Shown here: positions 18,234-30,300 of the stretch, one piece after another
Position numbering within the stretch: the first letter of the stretch is position 1
Layout of the letters: each line of letters begins with the position of its first letter
Origin: Belliella filtrata
GTDB taxonomy: Bacteria; Bacteroidota; Bacteroidia; Cytophagales; Cyclobacteriaceae
Length of the DNA: 39,146 nucleotides
Direction of reading: 5' to 3'
Assembly (NCBI RefSeq): GCF_022549775.1
Contig: NZ_JAKZGP010000048.1
Coordinates: 1-39,146 of the forward strand
Notes under the pieces: model-generated
The model's database searches: none
The model's input: the letters and a program-made list of their open reading frames with translations, nothing else
Told to the model about the DNA's origin: nothing
Made by a program: the position numbers and the translations under genes

Positions 18234-19013
18234 CTAAGAGTTAATTCTTTCCATTTTCATAAAATCCCATACATCAAACTTCAATGAAGGTTGCTTTTCA
18301 CTCGCCAAAGCAATGCTTAGAATGTAATCCGGTAAAACTTCACAAGTAACACTAGTCCAGTGACTAAAACCAAGGTCTCTAGTAAGGCCGAAGAAATTTG
18401 AACCAAAATTGACAGGTACTGCTTGAGGGGGAATAGAAAAACCATAACCTACAGCTTTCAAAAAAGCTTCCTTCCTGGTCCAATATTGAAAAAAAGTCAG
18501 CAATGAATTTTCTGAAAGCTGAATATGATCAATTTCATCCGGCTGAAAGACCAGATCTAACAATTCTTCATACTCAAAAGTCGGTGATACAAATTCAATA
18601 TCTATTCCTAAGGGCACCTTCTCCCCTACAGCAAGATAAATATAATCCCCTGAGTGTGTCAAATTAAACTGAAGCTCTATATTCCTCAAAAACGGCTTAC
18701 CAAACTCGCTTTGCCCAAATTGAATTTCTTTTGGAGGTATATTCAAATATTTTGATAAAATACTCCTCACTGCAATTTGAGAAATCAACTTTCTATTCTT
18801 GTCCTCAGACATATAATATTTTCTAAAAAGCTCTTGCTCATCAGGGGGTAAAAAATCCAAATAACCTAAAGATTTAGCATAATCTACGACTGATTGATGT
18901 GGAAGGTCGGAGTAGGCAGGAATCTGCCATACTCCAATCTTTTCACAATCAATCCCATCGTTTGGACTGTTATCGAAATCAGTTATCAAGTCACATTTCA
19001 AAGAAATCCCCAC
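18234..19013 (-). CDS. 4'-phosphopantetheinyl transferase, Sfp type
   Basis: 259 residues, start GTG at 19011-19013; an in-frame TAA lies only six codons upstream, so no earlier start is possible. Family motifs are FNLTHSGDYIYLAV (116-129), LGIDIE (D138 and E140, Mg/CoA binding) and the WTRKEAFLKAVGYG signature (W178, K181, E182). Enzymes of this group transfer phosphopantetheine from CoA to the serine of carrier domains. Gene position, 27 bp after the NRPS stop on the same strand, says its targets are the three carrier domains of the two megasynthases (S550 and S1551 of the first, S1412 of the second). Confidence 0.93.
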   Translation of the reverse strand: MGISLKCDLITDFDNSPNDGIDCEKIGVWQIPAYSDLPHQSVVDYAKSLGYLDFLPPDEQELFRKYYMSEDKNRKLISQIAVRSILSKYLNIPPKEIQFGQSEFGKPFLRNIELQFNLTHSGDYIYLAVGEKVPLGIDIEFVSPTFEYEELLDLVFQPDEIDHIQLSENSLLTFFQYWTRKEAFLKAVGYGFSIPPQAVPVNFGSNFFGLTRDLGFSHWTSVTCEVLPDYILSIALASEKQPSLKFDVWDFMKMERINS

Positions 19014-19040
19014 CTGTCCCTGTTGTTAATGTTATTAATA

Positions 19041-22000
19041 TTAATCTCTAATAAGGACAAACTCTAAGGATTTTGCCATTACTTCAATATTTTCAGAATC
19101 GAAAACTTTGTGATGATCCCCTTGAATCAAAGCTACTTCCACTTCAGAAGCATATTCAACCCAACCAAACGTCTCAAAGTCAGGCAGCCAATTATATTGG
19201 TCTTTTGATTTTAGCAGCACCACCTTTATATCCATTGGCTGGATGTGATGTATACTTAATGCTTTATACAAGGATCTTTCGATATACTTAAATCTTCTGA
19301 TCAAAGGATCCAAATTTGAATCAATATCTTTACCTAAGATTGAATTTACAACTTGATTTAAATTTACAATAAAATCATATAGTAGCTTATGATCTTTATA
19401 TAGCCTTGGGCTTTTTATCAATAGTTTCAAATTGAAAAACCTCTTCTTCAAAAATGTAGCCACTTTTGCTCTAATTTCAGAAAATTTATTCGGGAAATCT
19501 TGCGACTGATCAGCATAAGCCTCAATCATCAATACCCTAGAAATGTTGATCCCATAGTCTTCTCTCAATATTCTGACCATTTCAAATGCCACGATTCCAC
19601 CAAATGAGTAGCCTGAAATTTCTACATCTCCTTGAGGATGAAATCTCAAAAGCTCTTCCACATAGTGCCTTGCCATAGCTTCAATAGAATCTAATGGCTC
19701 ATCTGTACCATTGAGCCCTTTGGCTTGGATGCCATATATAGGCTGATCAGGATGCAAATAATTTTTTAAATTATAAAAAAACAAAACATTCAAACCTGCT
19801 CCATGAACAATGTACAAAGGCCTTCTCGAGCCTGTCGTCTTGATTGGGACTATACAAGACCAAGCTTCCGAATGAGATTCTTCAGCTATTTTTGAAGCCA
19901 GAGAGGCAATCGTAGGATAGTGAAAAAGCGTGGATATCGATACTTTCACCCCTAATTTCTCATCGATTTTGGACATTACCTTCACAGCCAATAGCGAGTG
20001 GCCTCCAAGTTCGAAGAAATTGTCGTGTAATTTCACCTTTGAAACCGCTAATGTCTCTTTCCAAATTTCAGCTAGCCCAAGTTCTAATGTGGACATTTCT
20101 TCAATGTTTTCTGAGTCCTCCACAACTATTGATTCTGGCAAGGGAAGCTCCTGCTTGATAATTTTGCCATTTTGTGAAAGTGGAAAAGCATCCATTTGCA
20201 CAAAATGAGAGGGGATCATAAAGCTCGGCAAAGACTCCTTCAGCGAATCCTTTATTTTTGAAAAATCAACTTGAATCTGATTTTTGAAGGGCTCTCTTAT
20301 AAATTTCTCACGCTTATCAGTAAACTCAGACACAGGAGGCAATACATCCAAATAGTTTGATGAAAGTGGAATAAGACACATTTCTAGCATATTGTCTACC
20401 CCATCGTTCTGGTGCCTGATATGTGCTCTGTAACCATTCTCATCAGCAATCGCCCACAATGCTTCTAAAGAAAAGGAATCCACAGCCTGCCCAGACGCTC
20501 TAACAAAGTCTCCAACTTTACCTGACTCATTCGCCTGATTGATAAAAGTATAGAACTTGAAGTCCTCAGCTGCCCTGATGTTTGGGAGATTTTTAATCAA
20601 AATAGTCTTTCCATTTTGATTGTTTAAATACTGTCCGATTGAAGACAAATCAGAAGAAAAACTTGACCAATCTAGAACAACATCCATTGTTTGATTAGAT
20701 TTACTTCCTCCTTTGTATAGCCAAATATCATAATGGTACTTAGTGGTCTCATTGAGACTAGTACCCTCTCTTAATTGAACATCTATGGCAGAAATTTCTG
20801 GAAAAACTTCCTTGAGGTGATAGAAGAATGAAGGGTCTGCCGTAAGCTCGTCTTCTACCAATACTCTCCTACTCACTACCTCTCTGAAGGACAATATAGA
20901 CATGTCCGACTTCACATTTCGCAATTGATCAAATGCATGGTACATTTCCAAGGTACTAGCACTTTGCATATCACCTATAAAAAGACAACCTCCATCGGAA
21001 AGCGTATTTAAGCTGTTCTTGATTGTATCAAGAAGGTACTTCGAACTTGGAAAATATTGCGCAACACTGTGAATAATAACCAAATCAACAGAACCAGCAT
21101 CCGCAAAAGAAAAATCATGAGCGGGAGATACCTCTGCACGAAGTTTACCTTTCAAATCAGGCTTGCTGGCAATTTTTCGATTAAGGTTATCAATGGCTGT
21201 AGAAGCATAATCTGTGGCAACATATGAATCAACTTCTGGCGCTAGCTCCAAAGCAATTTGACCCGCTCCCGAACCTACCTCTATTACTTTTTTTGCTTTT
21301 AGTCTTTTCAGCCTCTTTATGGATTGACTTTTCCACTCCACGGCTTCTTGCTCCAGATTTGCATCACTTCCAAGGACTGATGCAATGACAAAATCTAGAT
21401 CTCCGTTTTCAATTCCCCTATTATCGATTTCTCTCTGTCCCTCATCATATACATTGTCCCACTTTTGCTTCCATGAAGCCAGCTCACTTTCTTCATGGAT
21501 TTTTTCAGGTACGACATACGCAATTAGATGCTGCTCATCATCTATAACTTTCATATCGACCAAAGCATCTTTGACTTGTGGGGAAGAAATGATTTTGTTA
21601 GATATCTCATCTAACTCTATTCTAAAACCTCTGAATTTCACTTGCTGATCCTTCCTGCCAAGGCAAAAAAGCTCTCCATTCACATCATACTTCCCCAAAT
21701 CTCCAGTTTTGAAAAGACGTAGATCTAAATCGGTAAAAAAAGGATCTTGGATGAATTTCTGTGCATTCAACTCAGGCCTGTTGATGTACCCTTGGCCGAC
21801 ACCCTGTCCAGAAATATAAAGCTCCCCAACCTGACCATTTGGGAGAATATTCCCATAATCATCTACGACATAAACATTTGTACCGATGATAGGCTTTCCT
21901 ATAGATATAGGCTGCCCTTTTGTTTTGATTTGTTTTATAGTAGAAAATACTGTGGTCTCTGTAGGTCCATAAATATTCCATAAAGAACTTACCCTATCTA

Positions 22001-24230
22001 CTAGCTTATCAGCCACATGAACTTCTAAAGGTTCTCCTCCACTAATTGCTTTAAGTTTTGGGAACGGATTTACCCAACCCTGCCCTAGCATCATCTTCCA
22101 GTGTGAGGGTGTTGCAAACATCACGGTGATTTGATGCTTCTGAATCACATCCAGCATTATAGCTGGATCCCGCCTCTCAAAATTATCCAACAAATATGTC
22201 TGAGCACCATGAACATAGGGCAAAAACAATTCAAGTATCGAAATATCAAAAGAATTAGAAGTCACTGCCAAAAACACATCCTCACTTACAATACCAGGAG
22301 TCTGACTTACATTCATCAAAAAACTGTGCAAGTTACCATGGTCAAGCACTACACCTTTAGGATTTCCTGTAGATCCTGATGTGTAAATGATGTAGGCTGG
22401 ATCACTTTCTTTCAATGAAATGGAAAGATTTGCAGCCTCTAAATCTACACTTTGACTTATCGCCTCTTCATAGCAAACAGCTTGTGAAACTTCTTCAAAT
22501 TTCTGTTGATTTTTATGATCAATGAAGGCTAGCTTTGCCTCAGCATCATTTAAAGTAAAACTGATCCTACTGACTGGATAATCAGTATCTATAGGTAAAT
22601 ATGCAGCACCTGCTTTCAAAATAGCGAAAATAGCAACAATCATTTTCTCAGAACGCTCCATAACAACCCCGATCCTGTCACCTTTTTTCACACCATTGTG
22701 GATCATGTGTCTGGCAAGTCTATTGGAAGACGCATTGAGCTGCTGGTAGGTCAATGGCTTGTCTTTGAAAATCACTGCAACCTTATTGGAAAACTTCGCA
22801 ACAGCCTCTTCCACCATTTCAACCACTGGCACGAAGTCTTCTATTCTCTTAAATTCTATTGATGAATCTTGAACAATCCTGACTGGTTTATTCTGTATCA
22901 ATTTAGAAACCTGCGATACTTCTGTATCCAAAATTTGATTAAATAAGCCAATCAATTGCTCTGACCAAAAGTGAATCGTATCAGCTGTATACAAATCTGG
23001 GTTATAAGACCATTCTAAGGCCAATTTCTCTTTTGTCTCGAATAAATTCAAAAACAATTCAAAGTTCTCAAACTTTCTAGGATTGGTATGAATTGAGAAA
23101 TCCAAACCATAAAACTCAAGCTGGTCATCCATTCCCAAATCAACATTGAAAACAACTGGAACCACTGGTATTTCATTCGGCTTCCGTGCTATTCTCATTT
23201 GTTTTAGCAAAGTTCCAAAAGTGATCTGCTGATAGTCTAATGCTTGGTTTAGCTTCTTTCTCCTTTCTTTTAAATATTCTTTAAAAGAGAGGCGCTGCTC
23301 TATTCGAACAGGAAGTGGCAAAAGATTGACACAATGCCCCATCAAATCATACTGTTCGGTAATCACCTGGCCCGCAGAAGGAAGACCAATTAAAAAATCT
23401 CGCTGATTGGAGATTTTCGCCATGAGTAACTCAAAGCATGAAAGCATCAAATTAAAAAAGCTTACTCCATTAATTTTTGCAAAAGATTTGAGCCTTTCGG
23501 CCATTTCTGGCTCAATTGTAGTATCTATTCTTCGACCATTAAACGATCTTGAAATAGACCTTTCAAAATCCGTAGGTAAACTTAAGCTTATAGGATCAGA
23601 ACCTATTTCCTTTTTCCAAAAATCTAAATTGTTTAAAAATTCAATGGAATTAAGAAATTTCTTTTCTTCATCACTATACCTGCTATAGGAGGGAGCTAAT
23701 GGCAATTGCAATGAAGATCCTTGAAAATAAGCATTATAAAGTTTAGAAATATCTCTTAAAAACACACCTGTAGACCAACCATCACACACAATATGATGTG
23801 CGGTAAAGATCATGCAAATCGATTCGTGTGAAGTTTGAATAAGTGTAATATGATACAAGGGACCATTGACCAAGTCAAATGAATGCATCACTTCCTCATT
23901 GATCAGTTCTTTGAGTATCTTCTCCTTATTCGGCTCATCGAATCCCTGCAAGTCAATAAACTCCACAGGGTCAACATTTTCTTTGACAACATAACTTTGT
24001 CCATCTTCAGAAAACACAGCTCTCAATACATCATGCCTTAGAACTGTATCTCTAATTGCTTTTTTCAAAGCTGATATATCAAGATACCCTTTAAGCTCTA
24101 ATGTAATAGACTCATTGAAAGCTCTATTGGCATCACTCCCTCCAATGATGCAGCTTAGCCAAATTTCTTGCTGAGATTCACTAGTAAAACAAACCCTTGA
24201 CCCTGTATTCGATTCCATTATAATTTTCAT
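19041..24230 (-). CDS. NRPS, module C-A(N-methyltransferase)-T-TE
   Basis: 1729 residues. Order: condensation domain (10-445) with HHIVCDG (H145, H146, D150); adenylation core (470-905) with YTSGSTGNPKG, YGPTETT and FKTGDL; an S-adenosylmethionine methyltransferase inserted between A8 and A10 (about 915-1300, VIEVGSGAG at 982-990), the usual place of N-methyltransferases; the end of A with LSQNGKIIK (K1356); carrier domain DNFFELGGHSLL (S1412); thioesterase with GYSFGG (S1542) and GDHH (H1706). The residue lining, read by eye as D662, I663, L666, F705, I729, G731, I753, V761, F762, K1356, resembles glycine codes. It should add one N-methylated amino acid to the beta-amino acyl chain delivered by the upstream protein and release the product. 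The start may instead be the ATG at 24218. At the usual place of the thioesterase acid there is Glu (E1570), not Asp. Confidence 0.93.
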   Translation of the reverse strand: MKIIMESNTGSRVCFTSESQQEIWLSCIIGGSDANRAFNESITLELKGYLDISALKKAIRDTVLRHDVLRAVFSEDGQSYVVKENVDPVEFIDLQGFDEPNKEKILKELINEEVMHSFDLVNGPLYHITLIQTSHESICMIFTAHHIVCDGWSTGVFLRDISKLYNAYFQGSSLQLPLAPSYSRYSDEEKKFLNSIEFLNNLDFWKKEIGSDPISLSLPTDFERSISRSFNGRRIDTTIEPEMAERLKSFAKINGVSFFNLMLSCFELLMAKISNQRDFLIGLPSAGQVITEQYDLMGHCVNLLPLPVRIEQRLSFKEYLKERRKKLNQALDYQQITFGTLLKQMRIARKPNEIPVVPVVFNVDLGMDDQLEFYGLDFSIHTNPRKFENFELFLNLFETKEKLALEWSYNPDLYTADTIHFWSEQLIGLFNQILDTEVSQVSKLIQNKPVRIVQDSSIEFKRIEDFVPVVEMVEEAVAKFSNKVAVIFKDKPLTYQQLNASSNRLARHMIHNGVKKGDRIGVVMERSEKMIVAIFAILKAGAAYLPIDTDYPVSRISFTLNDAEAKLAFIDHKNQQKFEEVSQAVCYEEAISQSVDLEAANLSISLKESDPAYIIYTSGSTGNPKGVVLDHGNLHSFLMNVSQTPGIVSEDVFLAVTSNSFDISILELFLPYVHGAQTYLLDNFERRDPAIMLDVIQKHQITVMFATPSHWKMMLGQGWVNPFPKLKAISGGEPLEVHVADKLVDRVSSLWNIYGPTETTVFSTIKQIKTKGQPISIGKPIIGTNVYVVDDYGNILPNGQVGELYISGQGVGQGYINRPELNAQKFIQDPFFTDLDLRLFKTGDLGKYDVNGELFCLGRKDQQVKFRGFRIELDEISNKIISSPQVKDALVDMKVIDDEQHLIAYVVPEKIHEESELASWKQKWDNVYDEGQREIDNRGIENGDLDFVIASVLGSDANLEQEAVEWKSQSIKRLKRLKAKKVIEVGSGAGQIALELAPEVDSYVATDYASTAIDNLNRKIASKPDLKGKLRAEVSPAHDFSFADAGSVDLVIIHSVAQYFPSSKYLLDTIKNSLNTLSDGGCLFIGDMQSASTLEMYHAFDQLRNVKSDMSILSFREVVSRRVLVEDELTADPSFFYHLKEVFPEISAIDVQLREGTSLNETTKYHYDIWLYKGGSKSNQTMDVVLDWSSFSSDLSSIGQYLNNQNGKTILIKNLPNIRAAEDFKFYTFINQANESGKVGDFVRASGQAVDSFSLEALWAIADENGYRAHIRHQNDGVDNMLEMCLIPLSSNYLDVLPPVSEFTDKREKFIREPFKNQIQVDFSKIKDSLKESLPSFMIPSHFVQMDAFPLSQNGKIIKQELPLPESIVVEDSENIEEMSTLELGLAEIWKETLAVSKVKLHDNFFELGGHSLLAVKVMSKIDEKLGVKVSISTLFHYPTIASLASKIAEESHSEAWSCIVPIKTTGSRRPLYIVHGAGLNVLFFYNLKNYLHPDQPIYGIQAKGLNGTDEPLDSIEAMARHYVEELLRFHPQGDVEISGYSFGGIVAFEMVRILREDYGINISRVLMIEAYADQSQDFPNKFSEIRAKVATFLKKRFFNLKLLIKSPRLYKDHKLLYDFIVNLNQVVNSILGKDIDSNLDPLIRRFKYIERSLYKALSIHHIQPMDIKVVLLKSKDQYNWLPDFETFGWVEYASEVEVALIQGDHHKVFDSENIEVMAKSLEFVLIRD

Positions 24231-24334
24231 GCCTTTGTGTAAAAATAATTCCTCACTTGTACCCCTTAAACTTTCTTGATCATCAAAATCACCTTCAATG
24301 ATTCCATTTAAAACTAATCTTACTTACTTAGCCA

Positions 24335-27300
24335 TCATACATTTTGCATGATGAGACTTTCCTTGAAAAAACCAACTGCCAGCAACTCTTCCACTGAAGA
24401 TATAAATGTATCGGCTATGTAATGTATGTCAGTTTGTGTATGCGCAGTCGTCATGAAGCACGGGAATCCATCATATATATGAACTCTTTTTTCTCTCATC
24501 AATGAGAAAATTAATTCTGTATAATTTATCTCAAACTTAGGCTTAAACTTCCAAAGCGAGCCAAAGTGAACTATATCAAAAGGCAAACCTTTACTGGATA
24601 AGTATTGATTGATTTTCTCAGCAAGCTCTGAAGTCTTTTGCGTCAGGTCATGTTGAAGTTTCCCACCATCTTTTTGAAAGTATTCTAAGGCAGCTTTGGC
24701 TGATGCTAAGGCCAAAGGATGTCTAACAAATGTCCCTGCAAAATATGTCACTCCCACCTCGGGTACCGAATCGTCTCCATACTGCCAATACCCTCCATCC
24801 AAAGCATCCATGAATCTCTTGTCACCTGCTATAGCTCCAATCGATAATCCTCCACCGATTACTTTTCCATATGTACAGATATCAGCTTTGATTCTGAATA
24901 TACCTTGTGTGCCTTTCAAATGCATCCTAAATCCTGTGATCACTTCATCAAAAATCAATGCAGCACCGCACTCTTTTGTTATTTCTCTTACTTTTTGAAG
25001 GAATTCGATGGGTCTGAACTCTGGTCTTCTACTCTGTACGGGCTCTACCAATACTGCGGCTATTTCATCTTTCCTCTCCCTAATGATCTGAAGAGATTCA
25101 TCAGTACCATAGTCTAGCAACAACATATTCTGAACAGAATTCTCCATAATTCCGCTTGCCGCAGGAAACACTTTCTTATTCTGAATACCTCTTACAATAG
25201 CCTCATCAAAAATCCCATGATACGATCCATTGAAAGCAATAATCAAGCTTCTGTCTGTCACTGTTCTAGCTATTCTCATCGCTCCCATCACCGCTTCAGA
25301 TCCTGTATTGCATAGTGCTGACCGCTCATGCCCTGTCATATCACAAATCAATTGACAAACCTCCCCTGAAAGTGGATGCTGTGGGCCGATCTCATAACCC
25401 CTGTCCAATTGCTCCTTAAGCCTATCATTGATAAATTCAGGTCTATGCCCGAATATGATTGAACCAAATCCATTCAAAGCATCTAGGTATTCATTTCCAT
25501 CTATATCCCAAATTTTACTTCCTAAGGAACGATTTACTACCATAGAGTAGACCATCTCCTTGATAGCTGGCTTAAAACCAGATACCACTCTAGGGTCGGA
25601 CATGTGTGCTCTGTGTTTCTGAGTATATTCTTTGGAGGATTTTGTCATGGACACTACCCTATCTACATGAGATTTGATAAACATTTTCTGAGCTTCAGAA
25701 AGCTCTACATCCTTCTTTTGAATTCGAGCTATTGCGCCAAATGGCTTTTTCAGTTCTACTGATTCAGACTCTGAAAGCTTGAAAGGGCTACTATCTTTTT
25801 GTTCTTGCTTAGCAACTGGAGTAGGTGGTACTTGGGCAGGGGCATGGCTTGCACCATTTACTGGCATTGGAGCTGCATGATTTTGTTGTTGGATTTGATT
25901 CAACTGCTTTGATAGCAATTCCATCTGCTGTGCTATCAAGTTGATCATGGCATGCTGTGCTCCATTTCCTATATAGGACTCTTGTGATACATTCACTTGT
26001 GGTGAAGAAGTCTGATATTGATGCACTTGCTCTGCAGCTGAAACAGAAGGCGCTGAAGTAGGTACTGTGGCTTTATAAGCTTCTTTTTGAGAAGGAGAAA
26101 TATGTTGGTCTACATAAGCTGAAATTTGGCATATGGACTGTAGCTCTTCATTTAGCTGCCTGAAGCTCAACTGTACACCAAACTCATTCCTGAACTTTGA
26201 GCCAAGTTGAGTCAAAATCAGGGAATCTAGTCCCATTTCAGAGAAAGTAACACTTTCATCTGGCATCTGTACTCCTGTAGCATCAAGAATTATTTCTTGA
26301 ATTTTTTGAGAAAAAATCTTAACTGTATCCATTTCCCTAGCTGTATTTAAATTTACTTTTTGATTTAATTGTTCTTTATTACCAAGTAATTCTTCTTTCA
26401 ACACCCGCTTTGGCGGATCCAGCCAATATCGCTGCTTATCAAAAGCATAGGTTGGAACATCCTTAGATAGCGTGATATGTTTATTCAACATTTTAAAATC
26501 CACAGCATGCCCTGCCTCCCATAATTTCCCTACTGTATTGATGAATGTTTCCAATTCAGTTGATTCTGTTTGGTCTGGTGAAATGCTATGAAAAACTTTC
26601 CCTCTGTGTTTCAAGCTGTGCTGTCTAACAAGACTACTCAACACATTCCCAGGACCTATTTCAAGAAAATCAAAAGATCCCTCTTGATCAATTGTAAATA
26701 GAGCATCCGAGAAAAGTACAGGATTGATAATTTGCTTGGCCCAATAGTTTGCACTCATCGCTTCATCGTCTTTTAGCAATTGCCCTGTCACCGTCGATAC
26801 AATTGGAAGCTTTGGTCTGTGCAGCTCTATTTTGGAAATAACTTCTTCAAATTCATTCAATATTGGCTGCATCATGTAGGAATGAAAAGCATGGCTGGTT
26901 TGCAGTAACCTTGATTGGATTCCTTGAGCTTGTAGCTTTAGCGAAAGCTCTTTGATTTGCTTATGATCTCCCGAGAGGACACATGCCATAGTAGTATTTA
27001 CAGCGGCAAGTGATACATCTTCATTTATGTGATTCCGGATTTGATCAATGGAAGCTCTTACTGCAAGCATAGCTCCTTCAGGTAACTGACTCATCAGCTG
27101 TCCCCTTCTACAAACTACATCCAATGCTTCCTCAAAGGTCATCACCCCAGCAAACACAGCAGCACAATACTCCCCAATACTGTGTCCGCATAGGATCAAT
27201 GGTTCTACACCTAACGAGATCCACAACTTGCCAAGTGCATACTCTGTCAAGAAAATAGCCGGTTGGGTGAATTGCGTTTGTCTAAGCTTTTGGGTAGCCT

Positions 27301-30300
27301 CTGCTGCGAAAGCTTCAGAAAAAATCAAGTCCAGAATATTAAAACCAAAATACTTTTCGATATAGAGTGAACCTGCGTCTAAAGCTTCTTTGTATGCATC
27401 AAAATGCTTATACAAAGAAAACCCCATCTGCAGGTACTGAGCTCCTTGGCCAGTAAACAAAAAGGCGAAATCTTTATCTCTTGCTGCTTGAGTACTTAAA
27501 ACTTTCTCGTTAATAAATTGCTCTAATTTTCTCTGCAAATCTTCAGAATCCTTGGCCAAAACAAATTTTCTCAAGGAATAATCAGGCCTAAAATGCTGTA
27601 AAGTAGATGCTATATCAGCAATCCCATGTTGAGGGTGACTTTTCGTATAATTTATAAGCTTGGTTGCATAATCCTTAAGTGATCTTTCAGTTTTTGCAGA
27701 CCAATTTATCAGGTGAAAAGGTAGCTTACTTTGCTCAATAGACTGATTAGGTAAATTAGTGTTTATCACATCTGGTTGAGATAAAACCACATGAACATTG
27801 GTGCCACCCACACCGAATGAACTTACTCCTGCGATAAGTTTTTCATGATCTGAATAGGACACTACCTTATTATTGATATAGAAAGGGGAGTTTTCAAGAT
27901 CAATATTTGGATTTAGCTTTTCAAACCCATGCACAGGCACCATTTTCCTATGATGTATAGAAAGCACAGCTTTGATAAAACCTGACACACCAGCAGCGGC
28001 ATTTAAGTGCCCGATATTACTTTTGATCGTACCAATTGCACAATAATTTTTCTTTTTGGTCTCTCCGAATGCCAGCTTAAGCCCTTCGATCTCAATAGGA
28101 TCACCTAATGGAGTACCCGTACCATGTGCTTCTACAAAAGTTACTTGATCTGATTGAACTTCTGCATCCATCATCGCTGCGCGAATAGCCATGGCCTGAC
28201 CTTCTATACTTGGCGCACTGAAGCTCCCTTTGTCACCTCCATCATTATTGACTCCTACACCTTTGATCACAGCCAAGATTTCATCTTGATCCCGAATGGC
28301 GGCGTCCATATCTTTCAATAAGACAAGCCCTACACCATCACTAAAAACAGTACCCCTAGCATGATGGTCAAATGATTTACAATGGCCATCTTCGCTATAA
28401 GCGGCTCCCTCTTCATAAAGGTGCCCACTAAATACGGGACTCTTCACACTCGCTCCACCCGCAATCGCCACTTCGCAATTCCCCAATCTTATACTTTCTG
28501 CTGCCTGCACAATGGCTAGCAAAGATGAAGAACAGGCCGAATAAACACTCACAGCAGGACCTGTCAAATTCAAATGATATGCGGTCCTTGAAGCTATAAA
28601 ATCCTTTTCATTCAATGAAGTGACTTGAAAATCACCTAGTGCTTCAATTCGCTCTGGAAAGTGAATGAGGTTGTTTTGAAAATAAGTGTTCTTACTCACC
28701 CCCGCAAAAACCCCTATTTGACTATCCGCGTCTTTTTTCCTATAACCAGTACTTTCCAATAATTCGTAGGCAGACTCTATAAAGATCCTTTGCTGTGGAT
28801 CCATGGCCTCAGCCACGATTTTATTCAAGCCGAAAAATTTGGCATCAAAATGATCTACATCATCAATCAATCCCCGTGCTTTGACATAGTTTGGCTTAGA
28901 AACTTCATTAGGATCTATTGAAGCATCTACTTCCCAATCTTCAAAAAAATGAATAGTCTCTTCATTGTTGACAAGTACTTCCCAAAGCTTATGAACATCA
29001 CTTGCCTTCGGGAATTTTCCTCCTATCCCTATAACAGCAACCTCTTTTTTGATGTCTGGCTTCGATTTTTTTGAATTTCCACTTTTCAACAATGTTTCAT
29101 TCTTTATACCTGACACTACATTTTCTATAATCAAAGAGACAGAAGGAAATTGATATAATTTTATTATTGGTAATTCAACTTTTGCTTCATTTCTCAACCT
29201 GGAAACGAGCATTTGGGCTTTTAGAGAATTCCCTCCAAAAGCGAAAAAATTATCCTCTACCCCTATGATATCAAACTGTAGTATCTCAGCAAAAATCTTA
29301 CATATAGAAACTTCAATTCCTGTTTTCGGTGCTACATAAGGTGAAAGAATAGATTCTCTGATTTGAATTGGTTTGGGTAGTGCTTTTCTATCGATCTTAC
29401 CTGATGATGTTTTAGGAAATTCTTCCATTTCTAAAATAAAATCTGGAACCATGTATTCAGGTAATGATTTTCTTAAAAATTCTTTCAAATCATTGACCTG
29501 AGAAGCTTGCTTGGAGTCGAACTGCACATATCCAACGATCATTTTTTGACCTGCTGAATCCAAATCAAGTTTCACAGCGGCTTGTTTCACCGCAGGAAAT
29601 TTATTGATATTGACCTCAACTTCTCCTAGCTCTACCCTATTGCCTCTTACCTTAACTTGATCATCTACACGTCCCTTGAACACAAAAGATCCATCTTCAT
29701 TCTTATTGACAATATCTCCTGTTTTATAGGCAATTTCAAAATCTGGATCAAGGCCAGGTATAGAAACAAAACTTTCTGCGGTAAGATCTTCTCTGTTTTT
29801 ATAACCACTAGCAAGACAGTTCCCCATTATATATAGCTCCCCATCTCTACCAGTATCGCAGGGCTTTCGGTTCTCATCAAGCACATACAACCTACAATCA
29901 GCTGCAGCATAACCAATATGTGGTATTTCATCCCAGGTATCAGGGTCTTCTGCTAACTTATGAACTGTAACAAAAACACTTGCTTCAGTAGGACCATAGA
30001 AGTTTTTCAGTCTAGTGTTAGGCATATTTTTGAAAAATGTCCTAATCTGAGGGGTGATTTTCAACAATTCGCCAGCTGTGAATATCTCTACTAAAGAGCT
30101 TGGATAAGTATTTGACTGAATGGCTTCGTTTGCAAAATACTGTAAACTCACAAATGGAAAATAAACCCTATTAATTTGATTTTTTTGTATGTAATCAATC
30201 AAAAACTTGGAATCCAACCTATTGATTTCATCTATAAAGTGTAGAGTCCTTCCAGAAGAAATTGTTACCAAAATCTCCTTAATTGCCCCATCAAAACCAA

